Notes: generated by a model from the sequence alone, not told the origin. Positions 1 to 7,314 are shown, counted from the stretch's first letter. The stretch: 9,082 nt of DNA from Syntrophaceae bacterium UBA2192 (GCA_002327315.1 DCVI01000007.1:2275-11356), one strand, 5' to 3'. Program-made: numbers and translations.

Positions 1-168
1 CGCGCCGCCCGCCCCTTCGCTCTCTCCGTGCGAAGGGGGGGACGAACGTTTGCGGGGCGCTTCCGGCGGGGTGCATCCGGTGGAGATGACATTATCGTGC
101 GCAAGAAGAAAATCCGCGCAAACGGAGGCGCCCGGTCGGACCGGGCAGGAAATATGTAGGCCGATTGA
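1..168. other. Non-coding stretch at the left edge with two short palindromes
   Basis: I see no supportable gene here. Two dyads stand out. CCCCTTCG at 12-19 pairs perfectly with CGAAGGGG at 31-38 around an 11-base loop. The palindrome CCCGGTCGGACCGGG lies at 131-145. Neither is followed by a T-run, so neither is a clear intrinsic terminator. A minus-strand reading from an ATG near 88 stays open to the window edge, but it has no Shine-Dalgarno and an arginine- and proline-rich composition typical of GC-rich noise. Confidence 0.4.
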
Positions 169-294
169 CAGGCTGTTGAAAAACACCTGCCTGCGGCGTT
201 GCCCTTGTCCCTCTTCGCTCAACGTACGCCACAAAGTACGCCTCGCTCCTCGGGATGTCGGGCGCCTTGCATTCAGGCATTTTTGAACAGCCTG
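169..294. repeat. 126-bp inverted-repeat element with CAGGCTGTT ends (MITE-like)
   Basis: The ends are near-perfect inverted copies: CAGGCTGTTGAAAAA at 169-183 and, read on the minus strand, CAGGCTGTTCAAAAA at 294-280. The similarity continues inward for about 30 bases through CCTG and TGC blocks. The interior carries two GTACGC words around 224-241. From memory, repeats with this terminal word and a GTACGC core occur in many copies in Desulfobacterota genomes; that is recalled, not checked. The element encodes no transposase, so it would be non-autonomous. No target-site duplication is evident. It lies 67 bases beyond the etfA stop. Short reading frames through it are not credible proteins. 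Confidence 0.7.
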
Positions 295-318
295 AACAAG
301 GGCACTTTCATAAGATGG

Positions 319-356
319 AGCGGAGCCGGCCCCTGAAGGAGGCCGGCTCCGCTTTT
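319..356 (-). terminator. Strong GC-rich hairpin after etfA, probable operon terminator
   Basis: A perfect 13-bp stem (319-331 with 341-353) encloses a 9-base loop. It lies a few bases past the etfA stop codon, the natural place to end the acsA-etfBA transcript. On the minus strand the stem is not followed by a good U-run, whereas on the plus strand it is followed by TTTT at 353-356. It may therefore stop leftward transcription inefficiently, stabilise the mRNA end, or also block rightward transcription. Confidence 0.6.
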
Positions 357-361
357 CAACC

Positions 362-1339
362 TTACGCAAGAATCTTCTTCGCCGCTGCCGTCACTTCCGG
401 CACGACCTTGAAGAGGTCGTCGACGATCCCGTAGTCCGCCCTCTGGAAGATGGGGGCCTCGGGGTCCTTGTTGATGGCGACGATGAACTTCGAGGAGCTC
501 ATGCCGGCGAGATGCTGAATGGCACCGGAAATACCGCAGGCGATGTAGAGGTTCGGCGACACGGTCTTGCCCGTCTGGCCGACCTGGTCCGTGGCGGGAC
601 GCCAGCCCGCATCCACGGCCGCGCGCGATGCGCCGACGGCTGCGCCGAGGACCTTTGCCAGATCCTCGAGAATGTTGTAGTTCTCGGGGCCCTTCATGCC
701 GCGGCCGCCGGAGACGATGATGTTGGCCTCGGTGAGCTCGATCTTTCCGCTCGTGTCCTTGGCGATCTCGGCAACCTTGGTCTTGATCTGGCCCGCATCG
801 AGTGCCGGGTCGAACTTCTCGACGGCGCCGGCCTTGGCGTTCTCCACGATGGGGAACACGTTGGGACGCAGCGACGCCATGGCGGGGGCGGCCTCGAAGG
901 CCACTTCGCCGAAGCACTTGCCTGCGTACATGGGCCGCACGGCGACGAGCTTTCCGCCCTCGATCTTGAGGCCGGTGCAGTCCGTGGCCAGCCCGGTGGC
1001 CAGTTTCCCCACGAGCCGCGCCGCGAGATCCTTGCCCTGGACCGAGGCGGCCAGCAACAGGATTGCGGGACCCTTCTCTTTTACGATCTTGGCCACCGCC
1101 GACGCGTGAGCATCCGTCGTATAGGGCTCGAGGGCGGCATTGTCTGCCACGTAAACCTTGTCGACGCCGTACTTGCCCAGCTCGGCGGCCTTGCCTTCGA
1201 TGCCGGAGCCGCACAGGACGGCGCAAACCTCGTCACCCAGCTCATCGGCCAGTTTGCGGGCCGCGCCGGCTATCTCAAAGCTCACCTTGCGGTAAGCTCC
1301 GTCTCTCACTTCTGCAACGATCCAAACACCTTTTGCCAT
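362..1339 (-). CDS. etfA: Electron transfer flavoprotein, alpha subunit
   Basis: This 325-residue protein is the FAD-carrying alpha subunit of the soluble heterodimeric electron transfer flavoprotein, which shuttles electrons between acyl-CoA dehydrogenases (or related flavoenzymes) and a quinone- or ferredoxin-linked partner. The N-terminal two-thirds is the alpha/beta domain shared with the beta subunit. The C-terminal third is the FAD domain: SGGRG at 210-214, GASRAAVDAGW at 236-246, QVGQTGK at 252-258, the ACGISGAIQH block at 267-276, NKDPEAPIF at 290-298 and ADYGIVDDLF at 301-310. The length is normal for the family. The ATG has an excellent GGAGGAGG-type Shine-Dalgarno (CCTCCTCC on the plus strand at 1349-1356). 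It starts 22 bases after the etfB stop, so the two are co-transcribed and probably made in equal amounts. The physiological partner cannot be read from this window. Confidence 0.97.
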   Translation of the reverse strand: MAKGVWIVAEVRDGAYRKVSFEIAGAARKLADELGDEVCAVLCGSGIEGKAAELGKYGVDKVYVADNAALEPYTTDAHASAVAKIVKEKGPAILLLAASVQGKDLAARLVGKLATGLATDCTGLKIEGGKLVAVRPMYAGKCFGEVAFEAAPAMASLRPNVFPIVENAKAGAVEKFDPALDAGQIKTKVAEIAKDTSGKIELTEANIIVSGGRGMKGPENYNILEDLAKVLGAAVGASRAAVDAGWRPATDQVGQTGKTVSPNLYIACGISGAIQHLAGMSSSKFIVAINKDPEAPIFQRADYGIVDDLFKVVPEVTAAAKKILA

Positions 1340-1361
1340 GGTTCGGTACCTCCTCCTTTCC

Positions 1362-2132
1362 TTAGATCACTTTCGCCTCTTCCCGCAGCAGCTTCACAAG
1401 CTCCTGAGCCTTCAGTGCCGGATCTTCGCCCTGGAGGATCTTTCCGGGAGCTCTTGCCGGAGGCGGTACGGTCTTGGCAACCTTTGCCTTGGCGGCGGCG
1501 GTTATGCCGATGGCCGCCGCGTTCTTCACGTCGACGGGCTTCTTCTTGGCCTTCATGATGCCGGGCAGCGACGCGTAGCGCGGCTCGTTGAGCCCCTTCT
1601 GCGCCGTGATGACACAGGGCAGGCTCGTCTCGATCGTCACCGTGGCGCCCTCGATGGCATTCTGGGCCTTTACGGCCGTGCCGGCGATCTCGAGCTTCGT
1701 CACGAACGTGACCGAGGGGATCCCCAGCAGATCCGCCAGAACGGAGCCGACCTGGCCGGCATCGCCGTCAATGGCCCGCTGGCCGCAGAAGATGATGTCG
1801 TGGGGGAGCGTCTTGATGACGGCGGCCAGTGCCGAGGCCGTCGTGTAGGCATCGGCGCCGTAGAGGGACGGGTCGTCGATGTGGACGCCCTTCTCGGCCC
1901 CCATGGCCAGCGCCGTGCGGATCGTTTCCATGGTCCTCGCGGGACCGACGGAGACGATCGTCACATCGCCGCCCAGCTTTTCCTTCAGCTTCAGCGCCTC
2001 TTCCACGCCGTACTCGTCATAGGGGTTCATGACCCACTTGATCCCGTCCTCTACGATGCCTGATCCGTCGGGTTTAACCTTGATCAGGGTTTCCGTGTCC
2101 GGAACCTGCTTCACACATGCAATAATGTTCAC
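1362..2132 (-). CDS. etfB: Electron transfer flavoprotein, beta subunit
   Basis: This 256-residue protein is the beta subunit partner of EtfA. I place the start at GTG (2132), which gives the canonical family N-terminus (M)NIIACVKQVPD. A strong AAAGGAGG ribosome site lies 5 bases upstream, whereas an upstream in-frame ATG at 2201 would add 23 residues unlike the family. Motifs include NPYDEYGVEEALKLKE at 36-51, AMGAEKGVHIDD at 76-87, the nucleotide-binding CGQRAIDGDAGQVG at 116-129, and the partner-recognition loop LNEPRYASLPGIMKAKKKP at 181-199. The DGD-x-x-QVG form of the nucleotide site resembles EtfB/FixA proteins of anaerobes more than the mitochondrial DDD-x-x-QTG form. Whether the second cofactor is AMP or a bifurcating FAD is not decided by this alone. 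Confidence 0.97.
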   Translation of the reverse strand: MNIIACVKQVPDTETLIKVKPDGSGIVEDGIKWVMNPYDEYGVEEALKLKEKLGGDVTIVSVGPARTMETIRTALAMGAEKGVHIDDPSLYGADAYTTASALAAVIKTLPHDIIFCGQRAIDGDAGQVGSVLADLLGIPSVTFVTKLEIAGTAVKAQNAIEGATVTIETSLPCVITAQKGLNEPRYASLPGIMKAKKKPVDVKNAAAIGITAAAKAKVAKTVPPPARAPGKILQGEDPALKAQELVKLLREEAKVI

Positions 2133-2162
2133 AGCTGCCTCCTTTCTTCGGACGCAAACCGC

Positions 2163-2184
2163 CGGGCTGCCCTCCGGCAGCCCG
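2163..2184 (-). promoter_or_regulatory. Hairpin in the acsA-etfB intercistronic space
   Basis: A perfect 9-bp stem (CGGGCTGCC at 2163-2171, GGCAGCCCG at 2176-2184) closes a 4-base loop, about 30 bases upstream of the etfB GTG. No U-run follows on the minus strand, so I do not call it a terminator. In a leftward acsA-etfBA transcript it could act as a processing or stability barrier that separates expression of acsA from that of etfBA. Confidence 0.5.
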
Positions 2185-2219
2185 ACGATCCGCGATTCCA
2201 CATTGGTTTTATTCTATTC

Positions 2220-2298
2220 GGCATTGGGCGTTAGGCATGAGGCGTTAGGCAAATGCAACCGTCACATTCCCTCTCTCCTGACGCCTGGTGCCTGATGC

Positions 2299-2306
<8 letters not shown>
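2220..2306. repeat. Heptad-phased inverted repeat, copy 1 (acsA 3' end)
   Basis: GG dinucleotides start at 2220, 2227, 2234, 2241 and 2248, exactly every 7 bases. CC dinucleotides start at 2277, 2284, 2291, 2298 and 2305, again every 7. Left-arm units read GGCATTG or GGCGTTA, and the right arm is the complement of units such as GGCGTCA and GGCATCA. Folding 2227-2249 onto 2277-2299 gives 18 Watson-Crick pairs, 4 G:T pairs and 1 mismatch, with a 27-base loop. The right arm covers the acsA stop codon (2299-2301) and the last CC lies in the acsA reading frame. Two other elements in this window share the geometry. No protein is encoded. Confidence 0.75.
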
Positions 2307-4260
<1,954 letters not shown>

Positions 4261-4266
4261 CTGCAC

Positions 4267-4494
4267 TCCACCTCCATTTGAACTTTTTCAGTGTTATTTT
4301 CCAGGGAGAACCTTCCCGGTATCGAAACACCCTGCCCGCGGGCCGGGTCTTCTGGCCGGGTAGCGCCCGGAAGAAGCCCCCTGTCCGCACGGGACAGGAA
4401 GGGAATCCGGCAGAAGCGCCACCGGGTTGGCGAGTGCGCCCTCCCGAATGGAAAAGGCGCATGAAGTCACTCCCTTGTACCCCTCTCTGAAAAG
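4267..4494 (-). promoter_or_regulatory. Long GC-rich 5' leader of acsA
   Basis: If transcription starts from the promoter at 4502-4531, acsA carries an untranslated leader of about 235 bases. It contains a CCTGTCC/GGACAGG hairpin (4380-4386 with 4392-4398) and a CCGGG/CCCGG hairpin (4356-4360 with 4366-4370). Two direct copies of GGCCGGGT lie at about 4341 and 4354. I recognise no known riboswitch and no convincing leader peptide. A second promoter closer to the gene cannot be excluded. Confidence 0.35.
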
Positions 4495-4501
4495 CCGCCG
4501 G

Positions 4502-4531
4502 AGTATAAGATTAGAGGTCTTTTTTTGTCAA
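4502..4531 (-). promoter_or_regulatory. Sigma70-type promoter for acsA
   Basis: Read on the minus strand, a perfect -35 box TTGACA (4531-4526) is followed after 18 bases by TATACT (4507-4502), which differs from TATAAT at one position. The spacer is A-rich next to the -35 box, and the region is markedly more AT-rich than its surroundings. The start point would be about 4495. It points at acsA and is the best housekeeping promoter on this strand. Confidence 0.7.
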
Positions 4532-4601
4532 GTAAAAAGTGGGTTATTTTACCGGATTTTACGGGCAAAAGCGTTGCAAAAAAACCTCGGTCCGGGACGT
4601 G

Positions 4602-4619
4602 TGTGTTTTTTTCAACACA
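4602..4619. promoter_or_regulatory. Perfect dyad, possible activator binding site
   Basis: TGTGTT (4602-4607) and AACACA (4614-4619) are perfect inverted copies across a 6-base spacer. The site is about 145 bases upstream of the start expected from the sigma54-type promoter at 4729, a usual distance for enhancer-binding activators. It is also about 110 bases upstream of the acsA start on the other strand, so it could serve either gene. The regulator is unknown. Confidence 0.35.
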
Positions 4620-4687
4620 TCTTCGGCAACCTCCGAGGGGCTCAATTTACAGATCGGAAAGACTTAAATAATTAAATAATCACAACA

Positions 4688-4700
4688 TATCAAACAGTTA
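4688..4700 (+). promoter_or_regulatory. IHF-consensus site
   Basis: TATCAAACAGTTA matches the integration host factor consensus WATCAANNNNTTR at every defined position. It sits in an AT-rich stretch between the dyad at 4602-4619 and the sigma54-type promoter at 4729-4744, where DNA bending typically brings an activator to sigma54 polymerase. The match is exact, but the consensus is short and the region AT-rich, so chance occurrence is possible. Confidence 0.45.
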
Positions 4701-4728
4701 CAAGCATTATAGGCCCATAAAACACCGG

Positions 4729-4744
4729 TGGTATGGGAATTGCT
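4729..4744 (+). promoter_or_regulatory. Sigma54 (-24/-12) type promoter
   Basis: TGGTATGGGAATTGCT contains the invariant GG (4730-4731) and GC (4742-4743) separated by exactly 10 bases. It matches TGGCACGNNNNTTGCW at all defined positions except two C-to-T changes. Transcription would begin near 4756, about 310 bases before the porin ATG. The upstream IHF-like site and dyad support it. No protein gene lies in the first 300 bases downstream, so it would drive the porin with a long leader, or a small RNA. Confidence 0.5.
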
Positions 4745-4850
4745 CAATGGGGAAGCATCCGTTTCGCTTCGGAGCCGGAAGGTTGTGCGTCATGAAGACC
4801 GCGCAAGGCGTCCGGGGAGTGAAGCCCGCGGCACGGGCGGCAGAAAATGC

Positions 4851-4879
4851 TTGACATGGGTTAATGGCGATGCTAGTTC
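4851..4879 (+). promoter_or_regulatory. Sigma70-like promoter upstream of the porin
   Basis: A perfect TTGACA (4851-4856) is followed after 17 bases by TAGTTC (4874-4879). The -10 hexamer is poor, but a TG two bases upstream of it (4871-4872) gives it an extended -10 character. Transcription would start near 4886 and produce a leader of about 185 bases before the porin. It could act together with, or instead of, the sigma54-type promoter. Confidence 0.45.
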
Positions 4880-4896
4880 TTTTCGCAAAAACAGGG

Positions 4897-5021
4897 GGGG
4901 CACTATGCCCCATGAAAGGGGGTGACGGCAGAGTGCTGTTGCGGCTTCGGGGAGGGTGAGCGAAACCATCCCGAAACCGGCGGCTTGAAGCCGCAAGACT
5001 CGTAGGATGTCCGCCGGGCGG
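4897..5021 (+). ncRNA. Candidate structured 5' leader RNA of the porin gene
   Basis: The leader between the promoters and the porin is dense with perfect helices. GGGGCA (4897-4902) pairs with TGCCCC (4906-4911). GCGGCTTC (4941-4948) pairs over 8 bases with GAAGCCGC (4987-4994), enclosing a nested hairpin at 4950-4957/4965-4972 with one mismatch. Two alternatives compete with the 8-bp helix: a local hairpin GCGGCT/AGCCGC (4980-4985 with 4989-4994), and CCGGCGG (4977-4983) with CCGCCGG (5011-5017). I recognise no known riboswitch class; the GAAA-GGGGGTGACG stretch at 4914-4926 only loosely recalls c-di-GMP-I riboswitches. Being regulatory is an inference from the competing pairings. Confidence 0.4.
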
Positions 5022-5069
5022 TTCCCGGGGATGTCCCCCAATCTTTCAAAACACTATGAGGAGGAGAAA

Positions 5070-6482
5070 ATGAAGAAGCTTTTTATCGGTTTCCTCGCTG
5101 TCGGCCTGATCATGAGCTTTGCCATGACGGCCTCCGCTCAGCCCAACATCAAGGCGAGCGGCCAGTTGTACATGTTAGGCTCCTATTCTGACAACCAGAG
5201 AGTTATCGATGACGGTCCTTCCCGCGCCAACGTCGCGAACCGGATGAGAATCCAGTTCGAGATCCAGGTGCAGGAAGGCCTGAAGCTCACGACCCGCTTC
5301 GACGCCCTGGAAAGGGTTTGGGGCGAGCAGCATGTGGGCGGGGCACCCAACCCCGGCAGCGTGACCTGGAGCGGCGGTCAGCCTGTCTCGACCGAGCAGA
5401 ACATCTCCTGGGAGCGCGCCTACGTGACCTTCAACGCGCTCTACGGCGTGTTCGATGTCGGCTACCAGCAGTCCCGCGTTTGGGGTACCTGCGCATTCTG
5501 CGACGACTACGATTCCGACGCCGGTGTCCACTACCGCTACATGATGGGCCCCTGGACCTTCGGTCTGGAGTGGGAGCAGAGAGCCGATACCGGTTTCTCC
5601 GGTGAAGGCAGCGGCAAGGGCGGCACGTATCTTGGCGGCTCCGACAATGACCACTCAGTCTATCACATCTACGGTATCTATCGCTGGGCCACGGGCCAGG
5701 CGGGTCTCCGCTACGAGTTTGACCGCGATGCCAACGGCGGCAAGTTCGGCGGCGGCGGTGCGGCAGGTGCGACCCGAGTTGCCCCCTACGGAACCCCGGG
5801 CCTCACGAGTGTTGAGTGGACCTCCCAGTTCAGCGAACTCGCCCCCTACGTGCAGTGGACCATGGGTCCCTTCTCCATCGAGGCCGAGTTCCGCTACATC
5901 TGGGGAACGACGGAGTACAACGCCGGCGAGGACATCGACCGCAAGGGCTGGTCGCTGTACTTGAATCCCAAGTACACGATGGGCGCATTCTACGGCGGTC
6001 TCGAGTTTGCTTACATCACCGGTGACGATCCCAACACGACCGACAAGAACGAATCCGGCGTCGCCGGCGGCCAGGCGTGGGATCCGATGCTCATTTACGG
6101 CAACTACTGGAACACCAAGTACCAGGGTGCCATTGGTTCCGGCAACGGCGTGGGCGGCTCGCCCGTGCTTAACGGCGGCGGCGGCATCGAGACCAACGTC
6201 ATGATGTTCAAGCCCTATGTCGGCTGGAAGATCAATCCCCAGCTCGAACTGGTCGCTCAGTACGCCTGGCTGAAGGCCGACGAGAAGCCGAACGGCTTCG
6301 AGAGTGACGATTACGGCAATGAATTCGACATCTATGCGACCTACAAGATCTACAACAACCTGAGCTACACGGTGGGCTTCGGCTACTTCTGGACCGGCGA
6401 TTACTTCAAGGGTACAGCTTCTGCCACAACCAGCCTGGATGACACCTTCCTGGTCATGAACGCCCTGAACTTCGCGTTCTAA
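5070..6482 (+). CDS. Outer-membrane beta-barrel porin
   Basis: This 470-residue protein is predicted to form a channel in the outer membrane. A standard Sec signal peptide (MKKLFIGFL, then a hydrophobic stretch) ends at ASA-Q, with cleavage after residue 23. The mature part starts with the NIKASGQLYMLGSY strand and is built of alternating aromatic and hydrophobic strands joined by glycine-, acid- and asparagine-rich loops. It ends in NALNFAF, whose terminal Phe is the usual signal for outer-membrane assembly. The composition recalls the porins of sulfate reducers and other Desulfobacterota; the substrate is unknown. I chose ATG 5070 because GAGGAGGA lies just upstream and the signal peptide starts there, whereas an in-frame start at 5007 would put 21 extra residues before it. 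The only two cysteines form a CAFC motif (141-144) followed by DDYDSD. A strong terminator follows, so it is probably monocistronic. Confidence 0.85.
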   Translation: MKKLFIGFLAVGLIMSFAMTASAQPNIKASGQLYMLGSYSDNQRVIDDGPSRANVANRMRIQFEIQVQEGLKLTTRFDALERVWGEQHVGGAPNPGSVTWSGGQPVSTEQNISWERAYVTFNALYGVFDVGYQQSRVWGTCAFCDDYDSDAGVHYRYMMGPWTFGLEWEQRADTGFSGEGSGKGGTYLGGSDNDHSVYHIYGIYRWATGQAGLRYEFDRDANGGKFGGGGAAGATRVAPYGTPGLTSVEWTSQFSELAPYVQWTMGPFSIEAEFRYIWGTTEYNAGEDIDRKGWSLYLNPKYTMGAFYGGLEFAYITGDDPNTTDKNESGVAGGQAWDPMLIYGNYWNTKYQGAIGSGNGVGGSPVLNGGGGIETNVMMFKPYVGWKINPQLELVAQYAWLKADEKPNGFESDDYGNEFDIYATYKIYNNLSYTVGFGYFWTGDYFKGTASATTSLDDTFLVMNALNFAF

Positions 6483-6509
6483 GCTTTCCGATCAGAGTTG
6501 TCTGAACTT

Positions 6510-6545
6510 AAAACCCCCGGGGGTAAGCCCCCGGGGGTTTTTTTT
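6510..6545 (+). terminator. Intrinsic terminator of the porin gene
   Basis: A 14-bp perfect stem (AAAACCCCCGGGGG at 6510-6523 with its complement at 6528-6541) closes a TAAG tetraloop and runs into eight T residues at 6538-6545. It begins 28 bases after the porin stop codon. This is the clearest terminator in the window. Confidence 0.95.
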
Positions 6546-6548
6546 GCC

Positions 6549-6563
6549 GGTCATCGCGAGCCA
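6549..6563 (+). repeat. GGTCATYGCGAGCMA word, copy 1
   Basis: GGTCATCGCGAGCCA here and GGTCATTGCGAGCAA at 9057-9071 differ at two positions. From memory, GTCATTGCGAGC is a frequent terminal word of short interspersed repeats in Desulfobacterota genomes. Here only the word itself is visible; no complete element with a matching inverted end was identified. Confidence 0.3.
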
Positions 6564-6608
6564 TTGATCCCGTCTGTGCACTTGGTTATCGATGAAATGA
6601 ACGGGCTT

Positions 6609-6793
6609 GGCAAAATCCTCCCCGGCCCTCCCATGGCAGCTTCGCTGCAGGAATTGGTTGACTGGGTAATTGGTTGATTGGGGAAGAACAGACAGCCTGT
6701 CCGAGTGCTGCCCTTTCTCCCTTATCAACCAGTCAACTAATCACCAGTTACTGCTGCGTAGCAGCTCACTGGGGGATGGAGGGGGATTTTCCC
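6609..6793. repeat. 185-bp nested inverted repeat with octad-phased arms
   Basis: Both arms show three matching layers in inverted order. The outer layer is GGCAAAATCC (6609-6618) against GGGAAAATCC on the minus strand from 6793. The middle layer is a pair of small hairpins, GCAGC-TTC-GCTGC (6636-6648) and GCTGC-GTA-GCAGC (6753-6765). The inner layer is a TTGACTGG/TTGATTGG-type sequence in which GG recurs every 8 bases at 6656, 6664, 6672 and 6680, answered by CC at 6720-6721, 6729-6730 and 6744-6745. The central part (6684-6718) is unpaired. No transposase is encoded. It could be a MITE-like element or an RNA or DNA hairpin related to the heptad elements nearby. Confidence 0.65.
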
Positions 6794-6845
6794 ATCAAAT
6801 CGGCTTGACAAGCGCCGATGGGTGAGACATATTCACCTTGCAATG

Positions 6846-6929
6846 GGCTTCCGGATTCCGGACTCAGGCATCGGGATTTAAAAAGACTTCCTTCTTTTTC
6901 CCGAGGCCCGAATCCCGAGGCCCGAATCC
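6846..6929. repeat. Heptad-phased inverted repeat, copy 2 (upstream of fmdB-type gene)
   Basis: GG starts at 6846, 6853, 6860, 6867 and 6874, and CC at 6900, 6907, 6914, 6921 and 6928, all spaced by 7. Units are of the GGATTCC and GGACTCA type on the left. The right arm is two tandem copies of the 14-base unit CCCGAGGCCCGAAT plus a few more bases. Folding 6853-6875 on 6907-6929 gives 18 of 23 Watson-Crick pairs. An inner AAAAAGA/TCTTTTT stem (6880-6886 with 6893-6899) leaves a 6-base loop. The element ends 24 bases before the ATG of the next gene, so it would fold in that gene's leader. Confidence 0.7.
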
Positions 6930-6952
6930 AGAAAATGACGGAGTCGTTTTCC

Positions 6953-7156
6953 ATGCCCTTATACGATTACGAATGTGTAAAATGCGCCCATGTCTTCGAG
7001 GTCTTCCACAAGATCGACGAAGTGATCGATGACCTGGCCTGCCCGAAATGCAAGACGAAGCGGCCGCGGAAGCTCGTCTCCCAGTTCAAGACCAACCAGT
7101 GGTCCCAGTTCCTCGACACGATGGAGCGCAAGATCAGCCCGCACAAATTTAAGTGA
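6953..7156 (+). CDS. FmdB-family zinc-ribbon protein
   Basis: This 67-residue protein has the family hallmark N-terminus MPLYDYECVKC. Two CxxC pairs (Cys8/Cys11 and Cys30/Cys33) can bind one zinc ion in a ribbon fold. The tail is basic and ends in HKFK. FmdB-type proteins are small regulatory or accessory proteins, first named for a formamidase-linked regulator, and their role in most bacteria is unknown. I start at ATG 6953 because the conserved motif begins there and GGAG lies 9 bases upstream. Longer in-frame starts would run through the repeat element. The gene stands alone between repeats, and its stop codon is inside a hairpin. Assignment to the family is firm; the function is not. Confidence 0.9.
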   Translation: MPLYDYECVKCAHVFEVFHKIDEVIDDLACPKCKTKRPRKLVSQFKTNQWSQFLDTMERKISPHKFK

Positions 7157-7171
7157 GGCCAAAGGCCTCAC
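7153..7171 (+). terminator. Hairpin containing the stop codon of the fmdB-type gene
   Basis: GTGAGGCC (7153-7160) pairs perfectly with GGCCTCAC (7164-7171) around an AAA loop. The TGA stop (7154-7156) lies inside the stem. There is no following T-run, so it is at best a weak terminator or an mRNA 3'-end stabiliser. Confidence 0.45.
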
Positions 7172-7172
7172 A

Positions 7173-7257
7173 GGCTTCAGGCATCCGGAATCGGGAATCA
7201 GGATAAGACAATCGAGGTCCTTTCTTTCCCTCTACCCTCGCCCCTAGACCCGCTACC
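7173..7257. repeat. Heptad-phased repeat, copy 3 (downstream of fmdB-type gene)
   Basis: GG starts at 7173, 7180, 7187, 7194 and 7201 and CC at 7228, 7235, 7242, 7249 and 7256, again spaced exactly by 7. Left units are of the GGCTTCA and GGAATCG type. Like copy 2, it continues with an AAGAC word and a pyrimidine run TCCTTTCTTTCCC (7218-7230) before the C-rich heptads, in the same orientation. Beyond the GG/CC anchors the two arms pair poorly, so unlike copies 1 and 2 this is not a good long hairpin. Confidence 0.6.
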
Positions 7258-7299
7258 CCCTTGTAGGGCCCGGACAGGAAAGTTAAACGCTCCTATACT

Positions 7300-7314
7300 G
7301 GAGGTCATCGCATC
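7300..7314 (+). promoter_or_regulatory. Shine-Dalgarno and probable ATC start codon of hflX
   Basis: GGAGGT (7300-7305) is followed after 6 bases by ATC (7312-7314), in frame with hflX. A TAG stop lies in frame at 7264-7266, and no in-frame ATG, GTG or TTG occurs between it and the GTG at 7510. The spacing is ideal for initiation at ATC. The alternative is that the true base is G, giving ATG, and the assembly has an error. Confidence 0.6.

Noticed and set aside
92..280. Small minus-strand frame with YVERRGTRATPQAGVFQQPVN-like sequence
   Set aside because: It is translated from the 126-bp inverted-repeat element. Similar peptides are, as I recall, frequent spurious annotations of such repeats.
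512..1558. A 348-codon plus-strand open frame opposite etfA and part of etfB
   Set aside because: It spans two genuine minus-strand genes and their intergenic gap, with composition typical of an antisense shadow and no recognisable motif.
4728..4925. 65-codon plus-strand frame just after the sigma54-type promoter
   Set aside because: Its start lies inside the promoter itself, it has no ribosome site, and the sequence has no recognisable protein character; it crosses the second promoter and the leader hairpin.
4914..4945. Possible c-di-GMP-I (GEMM) riboswitch before the porin
   Set aside because: GAAA followed by GGGGGTGACG is suggestive, but the conserved GACGCAAAGC core and the downstream tetraloop-receptor pattern are not present, so I describe it only as an unassigned structured leader.
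7261..7299. Promoter with TATACT at 7294 just before hflX
   Set aside because: The hexamer overlaps the approach to the Shine-Dalgarno, so transcription would begin inside or after it, and no -35 box lies at 16-18 bases.
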